This document shows positions 56,603-64,000 of a stretch of DNA of 64,000 bases, in pieces. The position numbers and the translations under genes are program-made. The notes under the pieces were generated by a model that saw nothing but the letters and a program-made list of their open reading frames with translations, had not been told where the DNA came from and did not search any database. Location of the stretch: contig NZ_CP108356.1 in assembly GCF_036237315.1 (NCBI RefSeq), positions 3,530,501 to 3,594,500 of the forward strand, in the 5' to 3' direction. The number at the start of each line of letters is the position of its first letter. Position 1 is the stretch's first letter. The DNA comes from Streptomyces sp. NBC_01351 (GTDB lineage Bacteria; Actinomycetota; Actinomycetes; Streptomycetales; Streptomycetaceae).

Positions 56603-56843
56603 CGCCTTCATTGTGCGAGCAGGACCGGACAAGTCCCACCGATTTACTCCCGCCGCCGCTTACTCCCCGCCTTGGCCGGTTCCGGCCCTGCGTGTCGCGC
56701 GTTTGTACCGCACCCGCGCGTGGCGCGACAAGGGCTGCGAACCAAGGCCAGTAAAGGTGAGCTGCGCGGTCAACGACCTTCCTACCGGTCGGTCACTACC
56801 GTCTCCTCACCTGCCCCCACACGGAACCTCGGGAGAGCCGCCC

Positions 56844-58037
56844 ATGCGCGTCCGAAGCATCCGAAACCTCCGGAGCACCGCCCTCGCCACCGTGGCCGCC
56901 CTGGCCGCCATCACGGCCGGAATCCCCACCGCGACCACCGCGACCGCAGCCACGACGGAGGCCGCCACCACGGAGGCCGCCGCCCCCGGCGACATCGTCA
57001 CCAGCGCCCCCTCCGCCTTCCACCCCCTTCCCGGCCAGCCCACCAACACCAAGGCCTGGAAGGTCCACTACCGCTCCACCACCGCCGACGGCGCCCCCAA
57101 CGTCGTCTCCGGCACCGTGATCGTCCCGCAGGACGGCCGCACCGGCCCGCGCCCGCTCATCACGTACGCCGTCGGCACGGTCGGCATGGGCGACTCCTGC
57201 GCGCCGAGCAACAACCTCCCGTACGGCACCTCCATGGAGGCCAACCTCATCCAGCAACTCACCCTGCGCGGGTGGGCCGTGGTCGTCACCGACTACGAGG
57301 GCCTCGGCACCCCGGGCGTCCACACCTACACCGTCGGCCCCTCCGCCGGGCACGCCGTCCTCGACGCGGCGCGCGCCGCCATCCGCCTCCCCGAGGCCGG
57401 GCTGTCGGCCGACGCCCCCGTCGGGATCATGGGCTACTCGCAGGGCGGCCAGGCCGGCAGCTGGGCGGCCGAGCTGCAGGGTTCGTACGCCCCCGAGCTC
57501 CGCGTGAAGGGCACGGCGACCGGCGGCGTCCCGGCCGATCTCCTCAAGGTGGCCGAGTTCAACAACGGCTCCTACGGCTCCGGGCTCATCTTCATGGCGG
57601 CTGCCGGCCAGGACGCCGCCTTCCCCGAACTGAAGCTGGACTCCTACCTCAACCCCGTCGGCAAGCTCCTCGTCTCCGGCATGAAGGAACACTGCGTCGC
57701 GATCGACGCCATCGCCGGCTCCTTCAAGCGGATCTCCGACCTGACCACGCGCGACCCGCTCGCCCAGCCGGACTGGCGGGCCCGCCTGAACCAGAGCAAG
57801 CTCGGACGGACCGCCCCGGCCGCGCCGGTCTACCAGTACCACGCGCTCGCCGACGAGCTGATCCCGTACGGAGTCGGCCGCACCCTGCGCTCCGACTGGT
57901 GCGCGAAGGGCGCGAACCTCGAATTCGACACGATCTGGATCGGTGAGCACGTCAGCGGCGTGATCACCCAGTCCCTGGCGGCCGGCAACTGGCTGGCGGA
58001 CCGTTTCGCAGGCCGCTCGACGCACTCCAACTGCTAG
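56844..58037 (+). CDS. Secreted alpha/beta-hydrolase lipase (LIP family)
   Basis: 397 residues. A signal peptide (MRVRSIRNLRSTALATVAAL, cleavage near TATTATA) precedes a secretory-lipase domain. It has an oxyanion/strand region (PRPLITYAVGTVGMGDSCAP), GWAVVVTDYEGLGTPGVHTY, the nucleophile elbow GIMGYSQGGQAGSWAA, the Asp region QYHALADELIPYGVGRTL and the terminal WIGEHVSGVI with the His. Cysteines are in DSCAPS, EHCVAI, DWCAKG and the final SNC. GGGAG precedes ATG. Confidence 0.92.
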   Translation: MRVRSIRNLRSTALATVAALAAITAGIPTATTATAATTEAATTEAAAPGDIVTSAPSAFHPLPGQPTNTKAWKVHYRSTTADGAPNVVSGTVIVPQDGRTGPRPLITYAVGTVGMGDSCAPSNNLPYGTSMEANLIQQLTLRGWAVVVTDYEGLGTPGVHTYTVGPSAGHAVLDAARAAIRLPEAGLSADAPVGIMGYSQGGQAGSWAAELQGSYAPELRVKGTATGGVPADLLKVAEFNNGSYGSGLIFMAAAGQDAAFPELKLDSYLNPVGKLLVSGMKEHCVAIDAIAGSFKRISDLTTRDPLAQPDWRARLNQSKLGRTAPAAPVYQYHALADELIPYGVGRTLRSDWCAKGANLEFDTIWIGEHVSGVITQSLAAGNWLADRFAGRSTHSNC

Positions 58038-58075
58038 GCCGTCCGTTTCGGATCACGGCCGGCTCCGGCGGGGGC

Positions 58076-58387
58076 TCAGCCCTCGCCGGTCAGCCGGTTC
58101 CGCATGAAGGGGTAGGCGAGCGCGTATCCCGCGGCGACCACGGCGGCGAGCGCGGCGCCCCAGGTCAGCGCCGTCCCCCAGTCCCGGCCGTAGAAGTGTC
58201 CCAGCCCCGCCGTCACCAGCCCCACGATCAGAGCCATCAGCAGGGCGGACAGCAGATGGCCGCCCCGGGTCTTGACCTTCCCGGGAAGGAAGTTGGCCAG
58301 TAATTCCGCGATCACCATCACGCCGGTGCCTCCGATGCCTGAGGAGCGGATCTTCCCACGCGCCGCTCCCGCGCCGCCGTCGGTCAC
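58076..58387 (-). CDS. Small membrane protein of unknown function
   Basis: 103 residues from GTG. Hydrophobic segments are GVMVIAELLANFLP, LLSALLMALIVGLVTAGLGH and WGAALAAVVAAGYALAYPFM. It lies 15 bp downstream of the peptidase gene and might be cotranscribed. No family is recognised. Confidence 0.6.
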   Translation of the reverse strand: MTDGGAGAARGKIRSSGIGGTGVMVIAELLANFLPGKVKTRGGHLLSALLMALIVGLVTAGLGHFYGRDWGTALTWGAALAAVVAAGYALAYPFMRNRLTGEG

Positions 58388-58402
58388 GGACCGCCCGCCG
58401 GG

Positions 58403-59920
58403 TCACTCTCCCCCGGCTACCGCTGGGGGTGCCCCCACGGCGGGGCAGGACCGCGTCCCGGACGGCAGCCGGCCGTCGATCAGGAACCGGTCCGCGTACC
58501 CCTGCACGCACCTCGACGCCGAATAGCCGGTGTGCCCGTCGCCCTTGAAGTCCACGATCACCGCCGAGCCGAGCCGCTCCGCCGTCTCCTCCGTCCACTC
58601 GTACGGGGTCGCCGGGTCGCCGCGGGTGCCGACGAGGAGCATCCGCGGGGCTCCGGGGCGGTCGATCCTGCGGATGAAGTCGGTGCCCGCGGGGCGGCCG
58701 TAGCAGGACAGCACGGTCAGCAGCTGGTTCGGCCCGAAGATCTTCGAGGCCTTGAGGAACTCCCCGCGCAGCCGGTCCTGGATCTCGTCCAGCTCCTTCG
58801 CGACGGCGCCGGGGGACTTGCCCTTGACCGTCAACCGCTCCGGATCGTCGGCGCAGTTCACGGCCGTCAGCGCGGCCTCGGCGTTGTCGGCGGGCACCGC
58901 ACCGGAATCGCTCCTCCGGTACTGCCCCTCCGGACCGCCGAGTTGGAGCAGCCCGGCCGGGTCGCGGCGACGCTCGGCCAGGGCGAGCGCGTCGGCGAGC
59001 TCGGGCCACGTGTTCTGCGAGTAGAGGGCGGCGCCGATCGCGTCGACCGCGTCCTGCCCGGTGAAGTACGAGCCGTCGTGGCCGATCAGCGGCTGCTTGT
59101 CGAGCCGTTCGACGAGGGCGGCGACCTCCTCCTTCGCGCTGCGGGTGTTGGTCCCGTAGACGCAGCCGTGCCGGCGGGCGCACCAGGCGAGGAAGTTGTC
59201 GAGGGCCCGCTGCTGGCCGCGCGCCGATACGAGGGCCTGCTCGGCGAGCGGTTCGGTGAGCGTGTCGACCCCGTCGAGGACCATGCGGCCGGTCCTCTGC
59301 GGGAACAGCGCGGCGTACACCGCCCCGATCCGGGTCCCGTAGGAGAAGCCGAGGAAATCGAGCTTGTCCTCGCCGAGGGCCTGCCGGATCCGGTCCATGT
59401 CGCGGGCGACGTTCACGGTCCCGATGTACGGGAGCACGGGCCCGGAAGCCAACTCGCACCGCCGCACCACGGCCCGCAGCGCGGCGAGCTGCGCGGCAGC
59501 GTCCCCTCCCTCCTCCTCGGGCGGCCGGGAGCCGCCGCAGGAAACGGGCTCGCTGTGGCCGACACCGCGGGGGTCGAAGACGACGAGGTCATAACGCTTC
59601 CCGAGCTCCGCGAACGCCTTGGGATCCCCGGCAAGGGTCGCGATGCCGGGGGCGCCGGGCCCGCCGAAGTTCAGCACCAGCGAGCCGATGCGCCGCCGCT
59701 GGTCGGTGGCGGGTATCCGCCCGAGCGCCAGCCGGACGCTCCCCGCGGCCTTGCCCTCGTAGTCCAGCGGCACGTCGATGCTCGCGCAGCGCATCCCGTC
59801 GGGAACCCCTGCCTCCGGACACGCCCCCCACCGAAGCCCCCCGGGCGCGGGGGCGGCCCCGAGGGCGGCCAACACGAGCGCGCCGAGGGCGCCGAGCGCA
59901 GCGATACGGGCACGGGGCAC
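58403..59920 (-). CDS. Secreted alpha/beta-hydrolase, tripeptidyl-aminopeptidase-like (S33)
   Basis: 505 residues from GTG, GAGGAGGG upstream. The signal is VPRARIAALGALGALVLAAL. The hydrolase domain has LVLNFGGPGAPGIATL, VVFDPRGVGHSEPVSC, the nucleophile LDFLGFSYGTRIGAVYA, and a C-terminal TAP-like domain with the Asp (LLVGTRGDPATPYEW) and His (FKGDGHTGYSASRCVQ). Such enzymes remove tripeptides from secreted proteins or cleave esters. The last nine codons come from a palindromic element. Confidence 0.92.
   Translation of the reverse strand: MPRARIAALGALGALVLAALGAAPAPGGLRWGACPEAGVPDGMRCASIDVPLDYEGKAAGSVRLALGRIPATDQRRRIGSLVLNFGGPGAPGIATLAGDPKAFAELGKRYDLVVFDPRGVGHSEPVSCGGSRPPEEEGGDAAAQLAALRAVVRRCELASGPVLPYIGTVNVARDMDRIRQALGEDKLDFLGFSYGTRIGAVYAALFPQRTGRMVLDGVDTLTEPLAEQALVSARGQQRALDNFLAWCARRHGCVYGTNTRSAKEEVAALVERLDKQPLIGHDGSYFTGQDAVDAIGAALYSQNTWPELADALALAERRRDPAGLLQLGGPEGQYRRSDSGAVPADNAEAALTAVNCADDPERLTVKGKSPGAVAKELDEIQDRLRGEFLKASKIFGPNQLLTVLSCYGRPAGTDFIRRIDRPGAPRMLLVGTRGDPATPYEWTEETAERLGSAVIVDFKGDGHTGYSASRCVQGYADRFLIDGRLPSGTRSCPAVGAPPAVAGGE
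58409..58438. repeat. Short palindromic element at the 3' end of the S33 peptidase gene
   Basis: CTCCCCCGGCTACCGCTGGG and GGTGCCCCCAC form a G5/C5 palindrome related to the one in nuoF (14002-14032). It encodes the last residues APPAVAGGE before the stop. Confidence 0.45.
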
Positions 59921-60015
59921 GAAACCCTCCTCGGGCAACCCCCCCGAACCGAACCGGCCACCCCACCATAAGCACGCCCCACCCCAACGGCACCCGGGCG
60001 CACCTCGCCGGGCGG

Positions 60016-61869
60016 CTACGCCCGATACAGCGCCTCGATCCGGTCCGCGTAGTCCCGCGCAACCGCGCCCCGCCTCAGCTTCAGCGACGGCGTCAGGTGC
60101 CCCCGCGCCTCCGTGAACTCCCCCGGCAGCACCGCGAACCGCCGTATCGACTCCGGCCGCGACACCAGCCGGTTCGCGTCGTCCACCGCCCGCTGGAGGT
60201 CCGCCCGCAGTTCCTCGTCCTCCACCAGCACCCGCATCGGCACGTCCTGCTTCTTGTGCATCTGCCGCCAGTGCGCCAGCCCGTCCGGTTCCAGGGTGAT
60301 GAGCGCGGTGACGTACGGCCGGTTGTCGCCGAGGACCATGCACTGCCCGACCAGTGGGTGGGCCCGCAGCCAGTCCTCCAGCGGGGCCGGGGCCACGTTC
60401 TTGCCGCCGGACGTAATGATCACGTCCTTCTTGCGGCCGGTGATGGTGAGGTACCCGTCCGCGTCGAGCTCCCCGATGTCCCCGGTCGGCAGCCAGCTCC
60501 CGTATGGGACCCCCTGCCCGCTGTTCCAGTAGCCCGCGAAGACGTGCCGCCCGCCCAGCAGCACCTCCCCGTCGTCCGCGATCCGCACCGACGTGCCCGG
60601 CAGCGGCCAGCCCACCGTGCCGAGCCGCGGCCGCTGCGGCGGGCTCACGGTGCTGGCGCCGGTCGTCTCCGTGAGGCCGTACCCCTCGAAGACCTCGATG
60701 CCGGCCCCCGTGTAGAAGGCGGCGAGCCGCCGCCCCAGCGGGGAGCCGCCGCTCAGGACGTACCGCACGCGCCCGCCGAGCGCGGCCCGGATGCGCCGGT
60801 AGACGAGCGGGTCGTAGAGGGCCCGCGCCGCCCGCAGCCCGAGCCCGGGGGTCTTGCCCTCCACCGACTCGCCGAAGCTGCGCGCGATGCGGGCGGCCCG
60901 GTCGAAGGAGGAGGCGCGGCCCATCTTCTCGGCGGTGGCGCGGGCGGTGTTGTAGACCTTCTCCAGGACGTAGGGAATGGCAAGGAGAAAGGTCGGCTGG
61001 AACCCGGCGAGGTCTTCCAGCAAGTCCTCGGTACGAATGCTCGGCGCGTGCCCCAGCTTCACCCGCGCCCGCATGCACCCGATGGCGACCATCCGCCCGA
61101 AGACGTGCGACAACGGCAGGAACAGCAACGTGGACGCCGGGTCGTCGGTCGCCGCCCTGAAGACGGGGTGCAGCAGCTCCACCGCGTTGTCGACTTCGGC
61201 GAAGAAGTTGGCGTGCGTGATCACGCACCCCTTCGGCTCCCCCGTGGTCCCCGACGTGTAGATCAGCGTCGCGACGGACTCCGGCGTACGGGCGACCAGT
61301 CGCTGGTGCACCACCTCGTCGGGCAGGTGCTCCCCGGCCTTGACCAGCCGCCCCACCGCACCGGTGTCCAACGACCAAAGGTGCGCCAGCCAGGGCAGGT
61401 TGGCCCTCTCGATGCTGATCATCCGGGCCTGCACGGTGTCCTCGACGGCGCACGCGACGGCGCCGGAGTCCTGGATGATCCAGCGCGCCTGCAGGGCCGA
61501 GGACGTGGGGTAGATCGGTACGGTGACCAGCCCGGCGGCCCAGCCGGCGAAGTCGAGCAGCGTCCACTCGTAGGTCGTACGGGCCATGATGGCGAGCCGG
61601 TCGCCCTCGCGCAGCCCCTCGGCGATCAGCCCCTTGGCGACGGCGAGCACCTCGGCCGCGAACTCGGCGGCGGTGACGTCGCGCCAGGTCCCGTCCCGCT
61701 CCTTCCGCGCGAGCACCGCCTCACCGGGGGCCTGCCGGGCGTTCTCGAACGGAATGTCCCCGAGGGACCCCCGCTCCGGCATGGCGGCGAGCGCGGGCAC
61801 GTACACCTCGCGCACTACCCCGTCGACCACGGTCTTGACGGGTTCCACCAGTGTCGGCTCGGCTTCCAT
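60016..61869 (-). CDS. Long-chain acyl-CoA synthetase (AMP-forming), second copy
   Basis: 617 residues. Motifs are TLIYTSGTTGEPKGCVITHA, VFEGYGLTETTGASTVSPP, LPTGDIGELDADGYLTITGR and KKDVIITSGGKNVAPAPLED. It is of the FAA1 type but clearly diverged from the ligase at 49879, so it probably differs in chain length or role. A single gene, with the divergent immunity gene upstream. Confidence 0.94.
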   Translation of the reverse strand: MEAEPTLVEPVKTVVDGVVREVYVPALAAMPERGSLGDIPFENARQAPGEAVLARKERDGTWRDVTAAEFAAEVLAVAKGLIAEGLREGDRLAIMARTTYEWTLLDFAGWAAGLVTVPIYPTSSALQARWIIQDSGAVACAVEDTVQARMISIERANLPWLAHLWSLDTGAVGRLVKAGEHLPDEVVHQRLVARTPESVATLIYTSGTTGEPKGCVITHANFFAEVDNAVELLHPVFRAATDDPASTLLFLPLSHVFGRMVAIGCMRARVKLGHAPSIRTEDLLEDLAGFQPTFLLAIPYVLEKVYNTARATAEKMGRASSFDRAARIARSFGESVEGKTPGLGLRAARALYDPLVYRRIRAALGGRVRYVLSGGSPLGRRLAAFYTGAGIEVFEGYGLTETTGASTVSPPQRPRLGTVGWPLPGTSVRIADDGEVLLGGRHVFAGYWNSGQGVPYGSWLPTGDIGELDADGYLTITGRKKDVIITSGGKNVAPAPLEDWLRAHPLVGQCMVLGDNRPYVTALITLEPDGLAHWRQMHKKQDVPMRVLVEDEELRADLQRAVDDANRLVSRPESIRRFAVLPGEFTEARGHLTPSLKLRRGAVARDYADRIEALYRA

Positions 61870-62003
61870 GGGTGTGCTCTCCTCGGCTCGACACAGGGGT
61901 TACCGCCGGTAATCTATGTATCGACAATCGCCCCTGGCCACCCCCCTGCACCCGATATTCACCACTTCTCCCAGACCGGCCGGGCGCCACCCACAATGTC
62001 CAC

Positions 62004-62453
62004 ATGCCCCGCTCCCGCTCCCGCCCCTGCTCCCACCCCCGCCTCCTCCACCTGGACCGCACCCTCGACGAGCTCGACACCCCTCCCTGGCCACCCGCAC
62101 CCCCGGACGCGACGGCCCTCGTCACCAAGGTCCACGCCCTGCGCCGCCGCCCGCTGTCCACCCTCACGCCGGCAGACCTCCGCACCCTGCTCGCCCAGGA
62201 CGTGGCGCTCCCCTACGTCCTTCCGCTCGCGGTGGCGTTGCTGCTCGACGACCCGCTGCTCGACGCGTACTTCTACGAGGGCGACCTGCTGCTCGCCGCC
62301 CTGGACCGGCCGACCTCGGCGTGGACCCCGTTCCCCGACCTCGCCGCCGACCTGTCGGCCACGCTCGCCACCCTCCCCCGGGACGCCCTGGCCGAGCTCC
62401 CCCCGGGCTCCGCCGCCACGATCGACCGCTTCACGACACGGCACTCCGCGTAG
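62004..62453 (+). CDS. CdiI-type contact-dependent growth inhibition immunity protein (orphan)
   Basis: 149 residues. The pattern RTLDELDTPPWPPAPPDATA, LVTKVHALRRRPLSTLTPAD, LRTLLAQDVALPYVLPLAVA, LLLDDPLLDAYFYEGDLLLA fits the CdiI_2 immunity family (all-alpha, with conserved L-R..P and F-Y-x-G-D-L-L). Such proteins neutralise a partner toxin, but no toxin gene is present next to it. The start ATG 62004 has no clear ribosome site. Confidence 0.78.
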   Translation: MPRSRSRPCSHPRLLHLDRTLDELDTPPWPPAPPDATALVTKVHALRRRPLSTLTPADLRTLLAQDVALPYVLPLAVALLLDDPLLDAYFYEGDLLLAALDRPTSAWTPFPDLAADLSATLATLPRDALAELPPGSAATIDRFTTRHSA

Positions 62454-62484
62454 CCGGCGGCAGCCGGCCCCCTCCACACGGCGG

Positions 62485-62506
62485 CGCGGCAGCGCTCCCT
62501 GCCGCG
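62485..62506 (+). terminator. Hairpin after the immunity gene
   Basis: CGCGGCAG and CTGCCGCG pair around CGCTCC, 32 bp after the stop. Confidence 0.6.
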
Positions 62507-62619
62507 AGGCGACCTGCTCCGAATGGCTGCTCCGAAGTGCCCGGCCGGCCCGACCTGCCTAGCGTCGTACTGCCGTGCCGCACAGGCCGCGGCGCACCGA
62601 GTCCTCGAGAGGAACTCCC

Positions 62620-62922
62620 ATGGCAATCGTGATGACCTTCGTGTGGCCCGAGATCACGCCAGAGGTGTACGACGCGGCGCGCACCCGGGTGGGCTGGGAG
62701 GAGAACTCTCCGGACGGATTCGTGATGCACATGGGCTGGTTCGACGGCGACGGCTTCCACGTGGCCGACGTCTGGGAGACGGAGGATCACTTCACGCGGT
62801 TCATCGCCGACAGGGTCGCACCCGTGGTCAAGGGGGAACTGGGCATCACGACCGAGCCCCAGGTGACGTTCGCCCCCCTCTACCGGCGCTTCATCGCCCC
62901 GGATGCCAGCGGCGCCGCCTGA
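62620..62922 (+). CDS. Dimeric alpha/beta-barrel (ABM-like) protein
   Basis: 100 residues. MAIVMTFVWPEITPEVYDAA followed by GFVMHMGWFDGDGFHVADVW and HFTRFIADRVAPVVKGELG has the beta-alpha-beta order of stress-responsive/ABM-type dimeric barrels. GAGAGGA lies 7 nt before ATG. A catalytic role cannot be assigned. Confidence 0.72.
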   Translation: MAIVMTFVWPEITPEVYDAARTRVGWEENSPDGFVMHMGWFDGDGFHVADVWETEDHFTRFIADRVAPVVKGELGITTEPQVTFAPLYRRFIAPDASGAA

Positions 62923-63030
62923 CTCCTGATGCCTGACCCGTGGACAGCCGACGCAGCGACCCGCACCCCTGATCTACGATCAGGCCGCCTCGCCGCAACC
63001 GGGGCAAACGGCACAGCCACAAGGAAATCC

Positions 63031-63465
63031 GTGTCTCGCATCATCGGCTACGCGTCCAGTGTCTTCGATCTCTTCCACGTCGGGCACCTCAACCTGCTCC
63101 GGCAGGCCCGGTCCCACTGCGACCACCTCGTCGCCGGAGTGCTCCTCGACGAGGTCGCCACGCACAAGGGGGGCCCTCCCGTCGTTCCGTTCCACGAGCG
63201 GCTGGAGATAGTGCGGGCGATCCGGTACGTCGACGAGGCCGTCGCCGATGCCACCCTCGAAAAGCTGGACGCGTGGCAGCGGGTCGGCTTCCACCGCCTG
63301 TTCAAGGGCGACGACTGGCGCGGCACCGAGCGCGGCGCCCAATGGGAGCGCGACTTCGCCGCCGTGGGCGTGGAGGTGGTCTACCTGCCGTACACCACGC
63401 ACGTCTCCAGCACCACGCTCCGCCGCGAGATCCAACAACTGGTGGAGGCGGGCGGCCGGCGCTGA
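63031..63465 (+). CDS. Cytidylyltransferase-like nucleotidyltransferase (TagD family)
   Basis: 144 residues from GTG, AAGGA six bases before it. The HxGH nucleotide motif is FDLFHVGHLNLL and the second motif is VSSTTLRREI. FKGDDWRGTE gives the substrate-side loop. It is like glycerol-3-phosphate cytidylyltransferase; the substrate (glycerol-phosphate, ethanolamine-phosphate or other) is not settled. Confidence 0.85.
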   Translation: MSRIIGYASSVFDLFHVGHLNLLRQARSHCDHLVAGVLLDEVATHKGGPPVVPFHERLEIVRAIRYVDEAVADATLEKLDAWQRVGFHRLFKGDDWRGTERGAQWERDFAAVGVEVVYLPYTTHVSSTTLRREIQQLVEAGGRR

Positions 63466-63654
63466 AGGTCGTCCCGAATCCGCCCCGATAGCCCGGTGGC
63501 CGGGTCCGTCGGTGCCGGAGCGCTCATGTACGGCCCACTCTCCGGCGTCGGCCGGATCAGTGGACGCTCCGTAGGTCGTGTTGCTCGCCAATCGGCTTTT
63601 GATCACCGCACACTGAAGTCCTTCAACGCAGCCCGTCGATGAAGGGAAGCCCAG

Positions 63655-64000
63655 ATGGCAAGCCAGCCCATTCTGTTGTTTGACGGAGACTGCGGTTTTT
63701 GTGGCAGAACAATCGAGTTTGCTCGGCGCACCATTCAGCCGCGTGTGCGATTCGTCCCCTGGCAGTACGCCGACCTCGCCGCCCTGAATGTCACCGAAGA
63801 CAGAGCCGACCGCGAGGTCCTTTGGATCAGCCCGGTCGGCGGCAAGGTCTACGGGGGACCGCGCGCCCTGTCCGCCGTGCTGATGTGCGGACGAAGGCGC
63901 TGGTGGCTGCTCGGGGTGGTTCTTCGGCTGCCGCCCGTCAACTGGATGGCACGTGGCATCTACCGGGTTGTTGCGAAAAACCGCCATCGCCTACCAGGCG
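63655..64000 (+). CDS. DCC-family (DUF393) thiol-disulfide protein, truncated by window end
   Basis: The first 115 residues are present and the frame is still open at the right edge. The family signature is LLFDGDCGFCGRTIEFARR, followed by VRFVPWQYADLAAL and SPVGGKVYGGPRALSAVL, typical of the DCC thioredoxin-like family. GAAGGGAAG precedes ATG. Codons such as TTG, TTT, AGA and GTT are much more frequent than in neighbours, so it may be acquired DNA. DCC proteins are often encoded near HTTM or antibiotic genes; the partner would lie beyond the window. Confidence 0.82.
   Translation, partial: MASQPILLFDGDCGFCGRTIEFARRTIQPRVRFVPWQYADLAALNVTEDRADREVLWISPVGGKVYGGPRALSAVLMCGRRRWWLLGVVLRLPPVNWMARGIYRVVAKNRHRLPG

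Overview
The window is Streptomyces chromosome. GC and third-position GC are very high, starts are often GTG, and small secreted proteins, lipoproteins and leaderless-looking starts are common. Menaquinone is made by the futalosine route (mqnA, mqnC). The order nuo operon / NlpC-P60 / menaquinone genes / cold-shock gene agrees with what I remember of the central (core) part of Streptomyces chromosomes. No tRNA, rRNA, CRISPR array or autonomous transposase gene was seen.

Layout. 1-1.9 kb: end of a HEAT-repeat protein, a secreted protein and a Uma2-type nuclease. 1.9-17.8 kb (minus): a complete 14-gene nuoA-N operon for respiratory complex I, mostly with overlapping stop/start codons. A 15/16-like match to the Rex redox operator lies 72 bp before nuoA. 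17.8-26.4 kb: a divergent NlpC/P60 wall hydrolase, small lipoproteins and secreted proteins, and a translationally coupled lipoprotein + peptidoglycan-binding adaptor + ABC ATPase + MacB-type permease exporter. 26.4-37.7 kb: genes that supply menaquinone (side-chain reductase, demethylmenaquinone methyltransferase menG, mqnC, mqnA), interleaved with a GNAT, a glutaminase, a metzincin-like DUF3152 protein, an orphan LuxR-type regulator and a PASTA-less Ser/Thr kinase. 38-41 kb: cold-shock protein, an MltB-like lytic transglycosylase with a Thr-Pro linker, and a thioredoxin-fold pseudogene that has lost its catalytic part. 41-48.6 kb: accessory genes (VanJ-like phosphatase, HTH/HEAT protein, a HEAT remnant, FBP zinc-finger protein, DUF3626, DUF2625, small membrane proteins). 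48.6-49.7 kb: a 1.1-kb gene-free, near-perfect giant inverted repeat. 49.9-61.9 kb: two long-chain acyl-CoA synthetases, an AraC-type regulator, a 1,250-residue HEAT protein with an internal Pro-Gly-Gly repeat, a secreted lipase and a secreted S33 peptidase. 62-64 kb: an orphan CdiI-type immunity protein, a dimeric-barrel protein, a cytidylyltransferase-like protein and a truncated DCC (DUF393) protein of lower GC.

How it fits together: complex I feeds electrons into menaquinone, and four genes for making or finishing menaquinone lie within 20 kb of it. The nuo leader carries a likely NADH/NAD+ sensor site. The rest is envelope maintenance, export and fatty-acid activation. The least explained features are the giant inverted repeat, the HEAT-protein group, a lipoprotein-like reading frame with TGA exactly at the lipobox cysteine, and short palindromic elements inside coding sequence.
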